The notes under the pieces were generated by a model, which did not search any database, was not told the DNA's origin, and saw only the letters and a program-made list of their open reading frames with translations. A program made the translations under genes and the position numbers. A stretch of DNA of 64,000 nucleotides, taken from assembly GCF_005217615.1 (NCBI RefSeq), contig NZ_SZNK01000001.1, forward strand, positions 4,203,501 through 4,267,500, written 5' to 3'. Below, piece after piece: positions 8,613 through 17,341 of this stretch. The DNA comes from Brevibacillus antibioticus (GTDB taxonomy: Bacteria > Bacillota > Bacilli > Brevibacillales > Brevibacillaceae). The first letter of the stretch is position 1. The number at the start of each line of letters is the position of its first letter.

Positions 8613-9173
8613 ATGAAAAAGTTCGCATGGCTGAGCACGGCGCTTCTCGTCTTTCTGTTAATGGGATGCTCCTCCAGCTCACCAGATACAGTGCAAGGGC
8701 TCGGAAAAGAAGAAGCGGCGCAAATCGCTGCAGCCGCTGTTAGACAATATTATCAGATGAATGTTGATACGACTGATCGGGAAATCACACTGGAGGACCC
8801 AGCCCATTCAGTATACAGAGGAGTACCTGTTCACGCTGTACTGAAACGCGAACCTGTGAGTGGCGATGTCCATGGCTTTCACGCGATCATCGAACCGAGG
8901 TCAAGGCAAATTCTTTCCCTGTCGATTGACATTATTGGAATAAACGGAGAAATGGCGACAAAAACGATGACTGAAGCAGATTTGGAAAAGACGGCATCTG
9001 ATTTCATCCGCTCGAAAAACCTGCTTGCGACGAATGACTTCCAATTGGTGAAAGCTTCTGACGCTCATTCCAATGACGCCAAGCGTTACTTTTATTACAC
9101 AGATGGCCTAAATGACGTGGCAATCGGAGTGGACCCAGGCCTGCAACAGGTCGTTACGTTCACGTATGATTGA
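8613..9173 (+). CDS. Putative lipoprotein with PepSY-like character
   Basis: A 186-residue exported lipoprotein with the lipobox LLMGC (Cys about 19). The rest is soluble and resembles PepSY/YpeB-like modules (EEAAQIAAAAVRQYY, then a beta-rich repeat), but similarity is too weak for a firm family call. The ATG at 8613 has GGAGGG 7 bases upstream. Upstream (8505-8522) there is a CTTACA-N5-GTAAGGTA dyad that recurs in front of the ECF sigma gene at 45.7 kb. The gene appears to be monocistronic, ended by the hairpin at 9200-9246. Confidence 0.7.
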   Translation: MKKFAWLSTALLVFLLMGCSSSSPDTVQGLGKEEAAQIAAAAVRQYYQMNVDTTDREITLEDPAHSVYRGVPVHAVLKREPVSGDVHGFHAIIEPRSRQILSLSIDIIGINGEMATKTMTEADLEKTASDFIRSKNLLATNDFQLVKASDAHSNDAKRYFYYTDGLNDVAIGVDPGLQQVVTFTYD

Positions 9174-9199
9174 CGCACCCTAATCCTATACATTTACAG

Positions 9200-9251
9200 T
9201 GGGTTCTCCGTTGCGACTGCAATTGCTTTTGTAACGAAAGAACCCATTTCT
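9200..9251 (+). terminator. Hairpin after the lipoprotein gene
   Basis: TGGGTTCT at 9200-9207 pairs with AGAACCCA at 9239-9246, with inner CGTTGC/GTAACG pairs, followed by TTTCTGTTAGTTT. It is a moderate intrinsic terminator between two converging genes. Confidence 0.5.
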
Positions 9252-9252
9252 G

Positions 9253-10566
9253 TTAGTTTCCGCTGTATTTATCCTCAATTTGCTCTCTCATTTCCTGATA
9301 GGTCTCGGTTGTGAGACTCACCAAGTAATTGGTAAGCTCCTCCTTGGATTGTGTAGCCAACGCTTCTCTTGCTTGCCTTTTCCCAGTAAGGTACTCTCTC
9401 GCTTCATTGCCAATCTTGCCACTCGCAGACAAATGCTCGATCGCCATTCCGATGTTCAGGCTCTCTCTCCAGTTTTTCTCGTACCAGTCCCGGTCATAAG
9501 CATCCACCCATTTTTTGCGGTCGATCAGGACAGCGTCTGCTTCTGTCAAAGCTTCCCGTTTCCACTGCTCCCACTTTTGGGCAATTTCTTTCGCACGTTC
9601 CAGCTCTTGCTTAAACTGCTCACGGTTCGTCACATTTGCATACAGACCTTCTGACGCGTGGGCAATCTCCTTTAATTGCTTCTGCCCTTCTGCATTCACG
9701 TCAAAGCCGATGACGTTCAACAACGGCATGATTTTGGACTGAGACAATTCCTTGGCTACTGCCACCGGATTACCATCGCATGTCTCGATACCGTCACTGA
9801 CCAGATAGATGACATTCGTATTTTTATCCGCTTCGAACCCCGCCAAATCCTCCTGAGCAAGACGCAAGGAGTGCGCAATAGATGTCCAGCCTGTCGGCTC
9901 AAACATGCCAAGTGCTTGCTCAAGACCTTTCGCATCGTAGGCTTGCAATGGATAAATCATCTCACTGCTGCCGCAGGAGAGCTGTTTGTGCTCATCTGCA
10001 TTGCTACCCTTATGTCCATATACGCGCAGCGAGATTCTCGCCTCTTCCGGCAGTGCTTCCGCGAATTCCTGGATCGCTTCCTTGGCGAGCTGCATTTTCG
10101 TTTTGTCCCCAATTTTCCCAGCCATGCTGCCGCTTGCATCCAGGATGATTTCTACGTTGAAATTTTCCCGAAACTGAAAGCGGGCGTCCTCGATATCTGG
10201 ACTCCCATACGAAGCCATTCTCCAGCGGTCTACAACCATCTGGGGACTGAGATAATCCTCCGCGAACAGAGTGAGCAATTGATTCCAGTACAAATCCAAG
10301 TAAGCATCATTCATCCCGTCGACCACGGTAGGCATTTTATCCAAAACCTGTATGATCTGCGCTCGATGCGGATAAGCTGCGTGGAAAAATTGTGTGCCAG
10401 CAAGCGGTCCAGGCTGTGAAGCAATCAATTCCTGTGTGGTCTGCGGCCATTGATTTTGCCCGATCCCTGTACCCGCTCCTATTGCACCCAGTGAACAGCC
10501 CGAAAGCAGCAGCATGATCATGATGCTGTTGATCAAGAGCGACATCCGCATTTTGGTGTTACGCAT
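9253..10566 (-). CDS. VWA-domain lipoprotein of the Tad locus, copy 1
   Basis: A 437-residue lipoprotein (signal helix and lipobox LLSGC) with a central von Willebrand A domain. The metal-ion-dependent adhesion site is complete: DASGS near residue 140, a conserved Thr, and SDGIETCDG near 260. The C-terminal third is helical and charged. It is a paralog of the protein at 14526-15959; the two share the VWA core and most of the C-terminal region. As the last gene of the Tad locus it may help pilus assembly or act as a surface adhesin, as VWA proteins do in other type IV and Tad pili. AAGGAGGG lies 10 bases before the ATG. Confidence 0.82.
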   Translation of the reverse strand: MRNTKMRMSLLINSIMIMLLLSGCSLGAIGAGTGIGQNQWPQTTQELIASQPGPLAGTQFFHAAYPHRAQIIQVLDKMPTVVDGMNDAYLDLYWNQLLTLFAEDYLSPQMVVDRWRMASYGSPDIEDARFQFRENFNVEIILDASGSMAGKIGDKTKMQLAKEAIQEFAEALPEEARISLRVYGHKGSNADEHKQLSCGSSEMIYPLQAYDAKGLEQALGMFEPTGWTSIAHSLRLAQEDLAGFEADKNTNVIYLVSDGIETCDGNPVAVAKELSQSKIMPLLNVIGFDVNAEGQKQLKEIAHASEGLYANVTNREQFKQELERAKEIAQKWEQWKREALTEADAVLIDRKKWVDAYDRDWYEKNWRESLNIGMAIEHLSASGKIGNEAREYLTGKRQAREALATQSKEELTNYLVSLTTETYQEMREQIEDKYSGN

Positions 10567-10625
10567 TCGGTCATACCCTCCTTGCCTTGTTACCTTGTTG
10601 ATCAGATCGCTGCGTTAAACCATCA

Positions 10626-11300
10626 TCATCCAAGAATCGGAATATTGATGTAAAACCAGTCATTTACTTCATCAATAAAACCGATCCGTCTGCTTTCTCC
10701 TGTCTGATAGATTTGCTCGGAATAGGCAGGAATGAAGTCAAACCCCATCGATTCCGAGTTGTACTTTACAGACGTTGTTACTTCAATCCGATTGTCACTG
10801 TTGAACAATTTTATAGTCGAACCGTTTAGAGTTGCTTTGTTATCTACTAACACAGTGCGAACTACTCCCGGAATTTTTGCTTTTACTTTAGATAACCCAG
10901 CGTAAACATAGGCCTGCAACTGCATATTCCCAGGCAATGCACTGCTCAACGCTGAGTCAATTGCTCCATATTCAATCTCACTCGCGGCCCATTCCGGATG
11001 CGCTGCCCTCAGTTTCTCCTTTGCGGCTTTTACCCTGATCCAGACATAATCAGGGTTTTGCAGCCCCTCGATTGACGCGTCATACAGTATAATAGCTTCT
11101 TTCATCTCATCATAAATATCCTTCACCGCCGCAATACTCGCCTGCTGCGCACTGTTCGACGCCTGCTCCTTGTCTACAAAAATAGTCGAAAAGTTGAAAA
11201 GCGCAACAAACACCAGCATGAACATAAACCAGTAAATCGTCAGGGTGAAGATCGTCATATTTCCACGTTCATTTTGCAAGTGACGCAGTATACGTACCAT
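10626..11300 (-). CDS. TadE/TadG-like pseudopilin, larger
   Basis: A 224-residue protein with a short basic leader (NERGNMTIFTLTIYWFMFMLVF) followed by one hydrophobic helix (about 15-40) and a soluble beta-rich domain. This is the TadE/TadG layout of minor pilins processed by the TadV/CpaA peptidase. It starts directly after the stop codon of the smaller TadE-like gene, with AGGGTG 9 bases upstream, so the two are translationally coupled. It probably primes or anchors the Flp fibre; the exact role is inferred from the family. Confidence 0.75.
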   Translation of the reverse strand: MVRILRHLQNERGNMTIFTLTIYWFMFMLVFVALFNFSTIFVDKEQASNSAQQASIAAVKDIYDEMKEAIILYDASIEGLQNPDYVWIRVKAAKEKLRAAHPEWAASEIEYGAIDSALSSALPGNMQLQAYVYAGLSKVKAKIPGVVRTVLVDNKATLNGSTIKLFNSDNRIEVTTSVKYNSESMGFDFIPAYSEQIYQTGESRRIGFIDEVNDWFYINIPILG

Positions 11301-11702
11301 CTAGTTCATCACCCTGCTCTTCATTTCCCGATCAAAGGAGATATATCGGTCTTCCTTTTTGATAGAAAGCCAATCAGGAAGGAACCCCAGCTCCATCTGC
11401 ACGCCGACCTTGGCTGTAAAATATCCGTCGCCATCCCACCTGATATCGCCGTCATTGAAGGAAATATAACCTCCCGCCGCGTTCACCACGTTTCTGGCAG
11501 CTTGTATGGCTTCACCCGAATTTCCCGTTATGGCGTACACCTTCGCCGCTTCATTTGCTGCCGACTGAGAGATGATGACACCGTAGACGCCCACAAGAAA
11601 CTGCCAGCAAATCAGCATGATCAGAAAGACGAACGGCAGTATGGCGATAAACTCTACGGTGACCGAGCCCTTTTCATTGGAAACGATCTTCTTCAGGCAC
11701 AT
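11301..11702 (-). CDS. TadE-like minor pilin
   Basis: A 133-residue minor pilin. The TadE signature is clear: NEKGSVTVEFIAILPFVFL, with the Gly-Ser cleavage region, the conserved Glu at position +5 and a hydrophobic helix. The rest is a small soluble domain. The ATG at 11702 has GAGGAG about 11 bases upstream; the longer frame starting at 11747 would bury the pilin leader. It lies between a membrane protein gene and the larger TadE-like gene, in the same direction as the rest of the Tad locus. Confidence 0.82.
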   Translation of the reverse strand: MCLKKIVSNEKGSVTVEFIAILPFVFLIMLICWQFLVGVYGVIISQSAANEAAKVYAITGNSGEAIQAARNVVNAAGGYISFNDGDIRWDGDGYFTAKVGVQMELGFLPDWLSIKKEDRYISFDREMKSRVMN

Positions 11703-11736
11703 TCTTCGCTCATCTCCTCTCGAACATATTTGCAAG

Positions 11737-12459
11737 CTACCTTTCATCGAGCAGCAATCCCCCTGCCACAGCCGCTTCCGCTCTTGCCGCCTCGTCCTTC
11801 CATTTATTGACGTACATCATGAACATGACCGCAAAAAACGGGAGAACAATCACATTGAGTAATAACTCAATAAACATAACCGCCCCGAAGGTCGCTGTAA
11901 TGGACGTGACGAGGAATAAACCCGCCATACTGATTAGCCATTCCACCACGCTCACCAGTAGCAACAGGCCAAAGATTTGGAAGAAATGCTTTTTGCCCAT
12001 TTCCATGGCAGCTCGCCAAGAGCGCCAAGCCGATTGTTTTCTCAGCACCACAAAAAACGGCGTTAAATAGAACAAGATCATCAGAATCAACCCGGGTATC
12101 ATGAACAGCATCATTCCTGTAGAAACAAGAAAGCTAAACACGATCCCAAATACGAATACGGAAAAGCTGTGTTCAAAAAAGGTCCGAAATGCCCTTCGAA
12201 TCGGACGCTCATCGCCGTCCAGATCACTTTGAACATACTGGGCAAAAGGAATCTGGAGGATCAGCAAAAACAGAAGAAGTAAAAACAGGTTGAAAAAGCT
12301 TGCTACGAATTTGGCGCCTGTGATCGCGGCGATCAGATTCAGGTAGTTCAGTGTAAAGTTATGGATGATAAAAAAGGGAACCACGAGCACGGCGGACAAG
12401 AGCAGCAAAGATTCGATGTTTCGTGCATAAAAACGAATGCTTTCTTTGAAGGGATGCAT
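11737..12459 (-). CDS. Polytopic membrane protein in Tad locus (DUF975/UPF0259-like)
   Basis: A 240-residue integral membrane protein with about six helices. Its pattern (amphipathic N-terminus, RPIRRAFRTFFEHSFSVFVF, MIPGLILMILFYLTPFFVV) resembles DUF975/UPF0259-like families of unknown function. It lies between an unrecognised soluble protein gene and the TadE genes, on the same transcript. A role in pilus assembly is suggested only by position. The ATG at 12459 has AAAGGTGAG about 11 bases upstream; a GTG at 12474 is possible. Confidence 0.6.
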   Translation of the reverse strand: MHPFKESIRFYARNIESLLLLSAVLVVPFFIIHNFTLNYLNLIAAITGAKFVASFFNLFLLLLFLLILQIPFAQYVQSDLDGDERPIRRAFRTFFEHSFSVFVFGIVFSFLVSTGMMLFMIPGLILMILFYLTPFFVVLRKQSAWRSWRAAMEMGKKHFFQIFGLLLLVSVVEWLISMAGLFLVTSITATFGAVMFIELLLNVIVLPFFAVMFMMYVNKWKDEAARAEAAVAGGLLLDER

Positions 12460-12482
12460 ATAGATTTCTCTCACCTTTCCTG

Positions 12483-13337
12483 TTATGGGTTTCGCAGTTT
12501 ATCCATTAGCCCATTTTCCAAGATGGTCATATTAAGCTTCTCGTGGGCCTCCCGCAACTGTTCAACCGAATGGAAAGACTCATGTTTCCCTGTCGTATGC
12601 GTCTCAAAGCTTTTCACGGATTCATCGGCAATATTTCGCAGTGTTTTGTCTTTGTAAACAGAGAGCAAATCGCTCAGCTTTTTTCGTTTCTGCTCCTGTA
12701 CCCGATCCAGTTCTACTCGATCAGATTGGAACAACTGGTAAAGCCGATCCACCGAGTCTTTGATTAGCACCTGCTTGCGAATGCGATCATATAAAATGTA
12801 GTCCGATTCAAATAACACATCCCGCAATGCCGCTTCTTCTCCCGCAATAACGTAGTTGCGTGCGAAAAATTGATTGAGCAGATCCATCCCTCGAGCATAA
12901 ATGGCACGCAGCTGGTCCCGGCTTTCCATCATGGTTTTGCAAACGTCGATCAGCTTCTCTGCATCTTGCCGAAGCACAGTGTCCATCTTATCCTGATAGC
13001 TTGGCAAAAGCGCCCTCAGATACTCGTATTTTTGCTCGTACATCTCGATTGGTTTTTCCTTATCAATGGCCAAATTGTTCTTAATCTTGCGCCCCGCATG
13101 TGCGTGCACCAAAAACAGCTTCACGACAGCCTCTGCTTCATTGCGGCGAACTACTTCACCATCCGGTCGCAGCACCAAGTACCCGACAGCGTCTTTTTTC
13201 CCCCATCTCCAGTACGCTACATGGTAGTAATATTGTCCGTCTACGTAGGCCGGGTAATTATACAGCTCTGTCCTCTCTAAAAAACGCTTTTTCCGCTCGA
13301 TCTGAGCCTGAACCTGTGGTGTATTCACGACTTTCAT
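12483..13337 (-). CDS. Unrecognised soluble, helix-rich protein in Tad locus
   Basis: 284 residues with no signal peptide or membrane helix. The first 80 residues look like a small alpha/beta module (QYYYHVAYWRWGKKDAVGYL). The remainder is highly charged and helical, consistent with coiled coils (residues about 85-280). I do not recognise the family. The start at 13337 has GGAGG 9 bases upstream. The gene lies between the secreted repeat protein and the membrane protein of the same locus, 23 bases from the latter, and could be a cytoplasmic partner of the pilus machine; that is inference from position only. Confidence 0.6.
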   Translation of the reverse strand: MKVVNTPQVQAQIERKKRFLERTELYNYPAYVDGQYYYHVAYWRWGKKDAVGYLVLRPDGEVVRRNEAEAVVKLFLVHAHAGRKIKNNLAIDKEKPIEMYEQKYEYLRALLPSYQDKMDTVLRQDAEKLIDVCKTMMESRDQLRAIYARGMDLLNQFFARNYVIAGEEAALRDVLFESDYILYDRIRKQVLIKDSVDRLYQLFQSDRVELDRVQEQKRKKLSDLLSVYKDKTLRNIADESVKSFETHTTGKHESFHSVEQLREAHEKLNMTILENGLMDKLRNP

Positions 13338-13352
13338 AAGCAAGGACCTCCG

Positions 13353-14495
13353 TTACGCAAATAAGGATTTCACCCACCCAACAGCTTTTCCGACCCCGTC
13401 CCGGATTCCACGGGTAATCGCTCCACCGGCTAGCTTGTCAGCGTACTTCACGAGTTTGCTCAATCCCCACAAAACCCCACCAGTGACAACAAGCACACCG
13501 CCTACCGCCTGCCCACCTGGTATGACGGAAGCAATGACCCCTGCATCCATCAGCACACTGCCGAAATTACCGGCGCCATCCACAAATTTCTCATTTTGTG
13601 TAGCTTCATTCTGGCTCGGATCAAACGCCATGCCAAAACTACCGACTGTATCTATGATGTCAAACGGAAGGCTGATCGCTGCTACGCCCACATTTAAGCC
13701 TTTTACGATTCCCGGCATTCTAACGCCGGATGGATTGGCCGAATTCGTCAGCTGACCACCTTGGAAAATATCTCGAAAGCTGTTATTCGGCAATTGCGCC
13801 AACACAAATTGATAGTTGGCCCACGCGCTCATCCCGTCGAGTGAATCGACACCCAAGCCTGTTACTGTGTTTACATACGGCGTATTCTTAAAGGCAAGAT
13901 CAAGGCCTTTTATCGCCAAATCTCCCAAGAACATGCCTTTGCCACGAAGTCCCGCTGCCATGTCTACTTCGCCATTCATAAGCAAATCAGCGCTATATGC
14001 CAGCGTACCGCCCATGACGTCCTTGAACGTCCATTTGACTGCACCGTATTCCAGCGTCTCCGTCATCGGCTTCGCGCTATCTGGATCGATGCCGGGGTGC
14101 TGAGAAGAAGGCATCTGTAGATTCGTTGAAGGTGCCGTTGCTTTTGGCGCTTGCGGGCTCGAGTAATTGACGTTTGGCCCCTGAAAATCGGGTGCTTGTG
14201 GATTTATCTGATCCCAATTTGGTGCTTGCGGATTCGTCCAATCCCATTTCGGCGCCTGCGGGTTCAGCTTTTCCCAATCAGGAGTCTGCGGGTTTATTTG
14301 TTCCCACTGCGGCGCTTGTGGGTTGTGCTCCCATTGCGGAGACTCCAGGTTCGGTTGATCCCACTTCGGGGCCTCGTATTGCAGCCCTTGATACTGCATG
14401 GAAGCCGCCAAGCCCACCAGCGGAAACAGATTCATCAAAAGAATCAGAACAGCGAAAGTAGCCGCTGCCATTGGGCTTCTTACCCATTTCCTCAC
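13353..14495 (-). CDS. Secreted protein with proline/tryptophan tandem repeats in Tad locus
   Basis: 380 residues beginning with a signal peptide (helix about 9-30, cleavage near GLAAS). Residues about 38-110 contain at least seven copies of an 11-residue unit with consensus NPQAPxWxxx (for example PQAPQWEQIN, PQTPDWEKLN, PQAPKWDWTN). The remaining 240 residues form a Gly/Ala-rich domain with a hydrophobic stretch near 335-350 and an amphipathic end (GVGKAVGWVKSLFA). No family is recognised. A repeat stalk of this type often spans the cell wall. The GTG start at 14495 has AAGGAGG 8 bases upstream. It is flanked by the VWA lipoprotein and the helix-rich protein genes. Confidence 0.65.
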   Translation of the reverse strand: MRKWVRSPMAAATFAVLILLMNLFPLVGLAASMQYQGLQYEAPKWDQPNLESPQWEHNPQAPQWEQINPQTPDWEKLNPQAPKWDWTNPQAPNWDQINPQAPDFQGPNVNYSSPQAPKATAPSTNLQMPSSQHPGIDPDSAKPMTETLEYGAVKWTFKDVMGGTLAYSADLLMNGEVDMAAGLRGKGMFLGDLAIKGLDLAFKNTPYVNTVTGLGVDSLDGMSAWANYQFVLAQLPNNSFRDIFQGGQLTNSANPSGVRMPGIVKGLNVGVAAISLPFDIIDTVGSFGMAFDPSQNEATQNEKFVDGAGNFGSVLMDAGVIASVIPGGQAVGGVLVVTGGVLWGLSKLVKYADKLAGGAITRGIRDGVGKAVGWVKSLFA

Positions 14496-14525
14496 TTCAC
14501 AAACCTCCTTTTGGAGATTTCGTCT

Positions 14526-15959
14526 CTAGTTTGTTTTCGTGTTTTGTGCAAACTTCTGGTTGATCGCATCCACGGCTTCCTTATAGGACTTCTCGTTCAA
14601 GGTATCCAGGAATTGCTCCAGCTCATCTGCCTTTTTCTGTGCAATTTCCAGCTGCTCATCGTTCAACTTCCGCAGTTGATCGGCGAACTCATCGGAAATC
14701 ATGTTGCTTGCATCCATAGTCATGATTGCAGATGTTAGATCATGATTTTCCCGTTTGGCGATACGACTCCATTTCAAAGCAAAGTGACTGATGTCGATCG
14801 ATCGGGAACTGCGAGTGGATACGGCTTGGTAGGATGCATTGGCTTTCCACTCTTTCCACTTGTTCGCGATTTCTTTCCCACGATTGAATTCGTCCTGCAG
14901 CTCCTTCTGATCTTGAATCAGAACATAGCGGCCTCCCGCTGCCTTTGCCACTTCTTTCAACTGCTGCTGCCCCGGACCGTCTACACCAAATCCAATCACG
15001 TTAATAATCGGCGTAATCTCAGATTGGGCCAACTGTTTGGCAGCTTCGACAGGGTCACCATCGCATGTCTCGATTCCGTCGCTGACGAGGAAGATCATAT
15101 TGGTGTTCTTATCTCCAGGCAATTTGCTTAAATCCTTTTTCGCTTCCTGCAAAGAGTAGGCAATCGGAGTGTATCCGGTAGGTTGGAACTGATTCAAAGA
15201 TTGCTGCAGTTTTTCTTTGTTGTAAGTCTGCATCCCGTATACCAGTTCACTGCTGCCGCAAGATAGTGCTTTATCCGACTCTTTCCCACTGCCTTTGTGC
15301 CCGTATACGCGCAGAGCGACATTCGCCTGTTCTGGCAAAGATTCAGCAAAGGCTTGAATCGCTTCTTTGGCAGCATCCATCCTCGTCTTGCCGTTCGATT
15401 TTGCCGCCATACTGCCACTCGCATCCAAGATAATCTCAACATTGTAGCTTTCCTTAAACTTGAACCGCGGATCATCGATGTCCGGATTCCCAAATGAGGC
15501 CATTTTCAGTTCGTCTATTATCTGTTGCGGATCAGGGTAGCTCTGGGCAAACAATCCTAACAAGGCAAGGTAGTACTTGTTCATCATTTCTTCGTCTGGG
15601 TTTTCAACAGCAGGGAACTTTTTTAGTTCAGGCAATACTTCTTCCCTGTTGTTGTCATACGAACCCCCGGAAAAACGTCCTGGTGGCGAATTGATGAAGT
15701 CCTCTGTCGTTTCCCGCTTTAACGGCATTCCTTCCTGTGCCATGACCTCCAACGCTTTTAGCTTTTCTTCTCTCGTCATCTCGGCGTTTGGGTCTCCTGT
15801 TTGGTCTGGCGGTTGACTTTGCGTAGGGGGTGTTTCCGTGCTTGGTGGAGCAGAAGGATTTTGCCCCTCTGCATTCTGAGATGTATCCGGCTCCTGCGAA
15901 CACGCCGTTAACAGGCTCAACAGGAGGATCACTGCAATTATTCCCTTCACGAGTCTCAT
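14526..15959 (-). CDS. VWA-domain lipoprotein of the Tad locus, copy 2
   Basis: A 477-residue lipoprotein (lipobox LLTAC near residue 20) with a low-complexity Pro/Ser/Thr linker (about 22-60) and a VWA domain with the full MIDAS: DASGSMAAKS, a Thr, and SDGIETCDGD. The C-terminal 150 residues are helical. It is clearly related to copy 1 at 9253-10566, including the segments FGNPDIDDPRFKF and YGHKGS, so the locus carries an internal duplication separated by five genes. It follows the pilin gene. A likely role is adhesion or pilus biogenesis at the outer membrane face; this is inferred. The ATG at 15959 has AGGAGG 10 bases upstream. Confidence 0.82.
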   Translation of the reverse strand: MRLVKGIIAVILLLSLLTACSQEPDTSQNAEGQNPSAPPSTETPPTQSQPPDQTGDPNAEMTREEKLKALEVMAQEGMPLKRETTEDFINSPPGRFSGGSYDNNREEVLPELKKFPAVENPDEEMMNKYYLALLGLFAQSYPDPQQIIDELKMASFGNPDIDDPRFKFKESYNVEIILDASGSMAAKSNGKTRMDAAKEAIQAFAESLPEQANVALRVYGHKGSGKESDKALSCGSSELVYGMQTYNKEKLQQSLNQFQPTGYTPIAYSLQEAKKDLSKLPGDKNTNMIFLVSDGIETCDGDPVEAAKQLAQSEITPIINVIGFGVDGPGQQQLKEVAKAAGGRYVLIQDQKELQDEFNRGKEIANKWKEWKANASYQAVSTRSSRSIDISHFALKWSRIAKRENHDLTSAIMTMDASNMISDEFADQLRKLNDEQLEIAQKKADELEQFLDTLNEKSYKEAVDAINQKFAQNTKTN

Positions 15960-16006
15960 CAAAGTGTTACCTCCTGCTTGATTTCGTCTTGCTATGTATG
16001 AAGCGC

Positions 16007-16058
16007 CATATGGTTCAGGTGGTGAAGAACCATTCCTTCACCACCTCTTTTCCATATG
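16007..16058. other. Hairpin between Flp pilin and VWA genes
   Basis: AGGTGGTGAAG (16017-16027) pairs perfectly with CTTCACCACCT (16036-16046), flanked by an outer CATATGG/CCATATG pair. There is no clean T-run on the minus strand, so it may be an mRNA-stabilising or partial termination hairpin that lets the pilin be made in excess over downstream genes. Confidence 0.5.
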
Positions 16059-16088
16059 CTCATCACAAAAAAAGCATTCAATGGTTGA

Positions 16089-16301
16089 TTAATTTCCGTC
16101 TAATTTTTTGATGATATTGCTAAGCGTATCCCCAATGGCTTCTCCAACGAGTGTGGGGTCCTTATCAAAGTAGGCCATCACCGCACCAAACACAGCGATG
16201 ACTACACCTGCCAACGCGATCCACTCAATCGCCTGTGCTCCTTTTTCGTTTCCAAGAGCTCCCTGACCTTTTACATACAATTTCTGCATCATGCTTTTCA
16301 T
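16089..16301 (-). CDS. flp: Flp-type major pilin
   Basis: A 70-residue pilin precursor. A short basic leader ends in a Gly/Ala-rich stretch before GAQAIEWIALAGVVIAVFGA, which carries the conserved Glu and the hydrophobic fibre-forming helix of Flp/Fap pilins; a short acidic tail follows. CpaA (21733-22188) is the likely processing peptidase. The start at 16301 has GGGAG 10 bases upstream; the long frame to 16379 would give an atypical leader. It lies directly downstream of tadC, with about 100 untranslated bases between. Confidence 0.85.
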   Translation of the reverse strand: MKSMMQKLYVKGQGALGNEKGAQAIEWIALAGVVIAVFGAVMAYFDKDPTLVGEAIGDTLSNIIKKLDGN

Positions 16302-16401
16302 ATAAAATCTACTCCCTTCATGATTTGGATAAATAAAAAATAAAGAACTGTGTACTCCCATCTCGCTGACGGGCATCACCTCCTAAAAGTGACGCCATGG
16401 A

Positions 16402-17337
16402 TCATGGCATGATGTCGGAAAATAAGCTGAAGTTTTGCATAATATTCAATACCATCAAACCACCAATCAGGATAATTGCTGTAGGAGTCACGATAAATGT
16501 GGTGATCAGGGTTACTTTTGGCGACGCCTTGGCCGCCTTTTCCTTGATCAGCTCTTTCCGGATTCTCCTCATATTTTCCGCCTGCGCCTTGAACGTGACG
16601 GCAATCGGTACCCCCAGGCGCATCCCCTGAATAAGCGCTTTGATCAGCATTTGAAACTCCGGATTGTCGTTGCGTCGTAGCAATTGTTCATACGCCTTTT
16701 CCCTCTGCACCCCTAGATCCAACTCTTGATTGAATCGGGAAAACTCTTCCCGAATCGGCCCATCAAAAAACTTGATGACTTCGCGCAAAGCCTGATCGAG
16801 ACTCACCCCGGCCTGAAGAGTCACGCTTACGGTGTCGAGAAATTCAGGCAGGTCATAACGAAGCTGATGTTGACGATCGCGTGCTTTTTTCTTCAACAGA
16901 AGGATGGGCAAAAAGTAGCCAATCAACGGCCAGGCGATCAAACCTAAATGCGAGAAGGGAAAGCGAAGAATGAAAAACAACGTGCCGGAAATAATGCCAA
17001 CCAGAGCCATAAAAATTTTGACCCCTTGGAATTGGGCCACGCTCAAATCTAGTGGCCGCCCAGCCTTGAGCAACCAATCCTCAACCTCATGCGACTCACT
17101 GAAAAAGTTGATGCGCTGTCCCATGACAGCATAGTCGTCTCCATACCGAAGCAATCGTTTGACCAGACGCTCGGATGAGGTTTCCTGCTTGCGCACGCCG
17201 TAGTTTTTGTGCCCGCTCATCTCATGGACATGTGCGAGCAGCTTTTGCTTCTCGATGGAGTAGCGATACCACTCTTTTAGGCAAATGGCAAACAGCAAAA
17301 GAAACAAGAACACGCATGTAATTATGAGAGCATCCAT
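16402..17337 (-). CDS. tadC: TadC pilus inner-membrane platform protein
   Basis: A 311-residue membrane protein with one N-terminal helix, a pair of central helices (about 100-145), a type II secretion F domain (about 170-290, including LDTVSVTLQAGVSLDQAL) and a last helix. TadB and TadC together form the membrane platform that transmits CpaF ATPase action to the growing Flp fibre. It begins 5 bases after tadB, with AAGGTG 7 bases before the ATG. Confidence 0.88.
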   Translation of the reverse strand: MDALIITCVFLFLLLFAICLKEWYRYSIEKQKLLAHVHEMSGHKNYGVRKQETSSERLVKRLLRYGDDYAVMGQRINFFSESHEVEDWLLKAGRPLDLSVAQFQGVKIFMALVGIISGTLFFILRFPFSHLGLIAWPLIGYFLPILLLKKKARDRQHQLRYDLPEFLDTVSVTLQAGVSLDQALREVIKFFDGPIREEFSRFNQELDLGVQREKAYEQLLRRNDNPEFQMLIKALIQGMRLGVPIAVTFKAQAENMRRIRKELIKEKAAKASPKVTLITTFIVTPTAIILIGGLMVLNIMQNFSLFSDIMP

Positions 17338-17341
17338 GTTT

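Noticed and set aside
14151..14738. A 195-codon Arg/Leu-rich frame opposite the repeat protein
   Set aside because: Produced by the complementary strand of the tandem repeats; no start signal.
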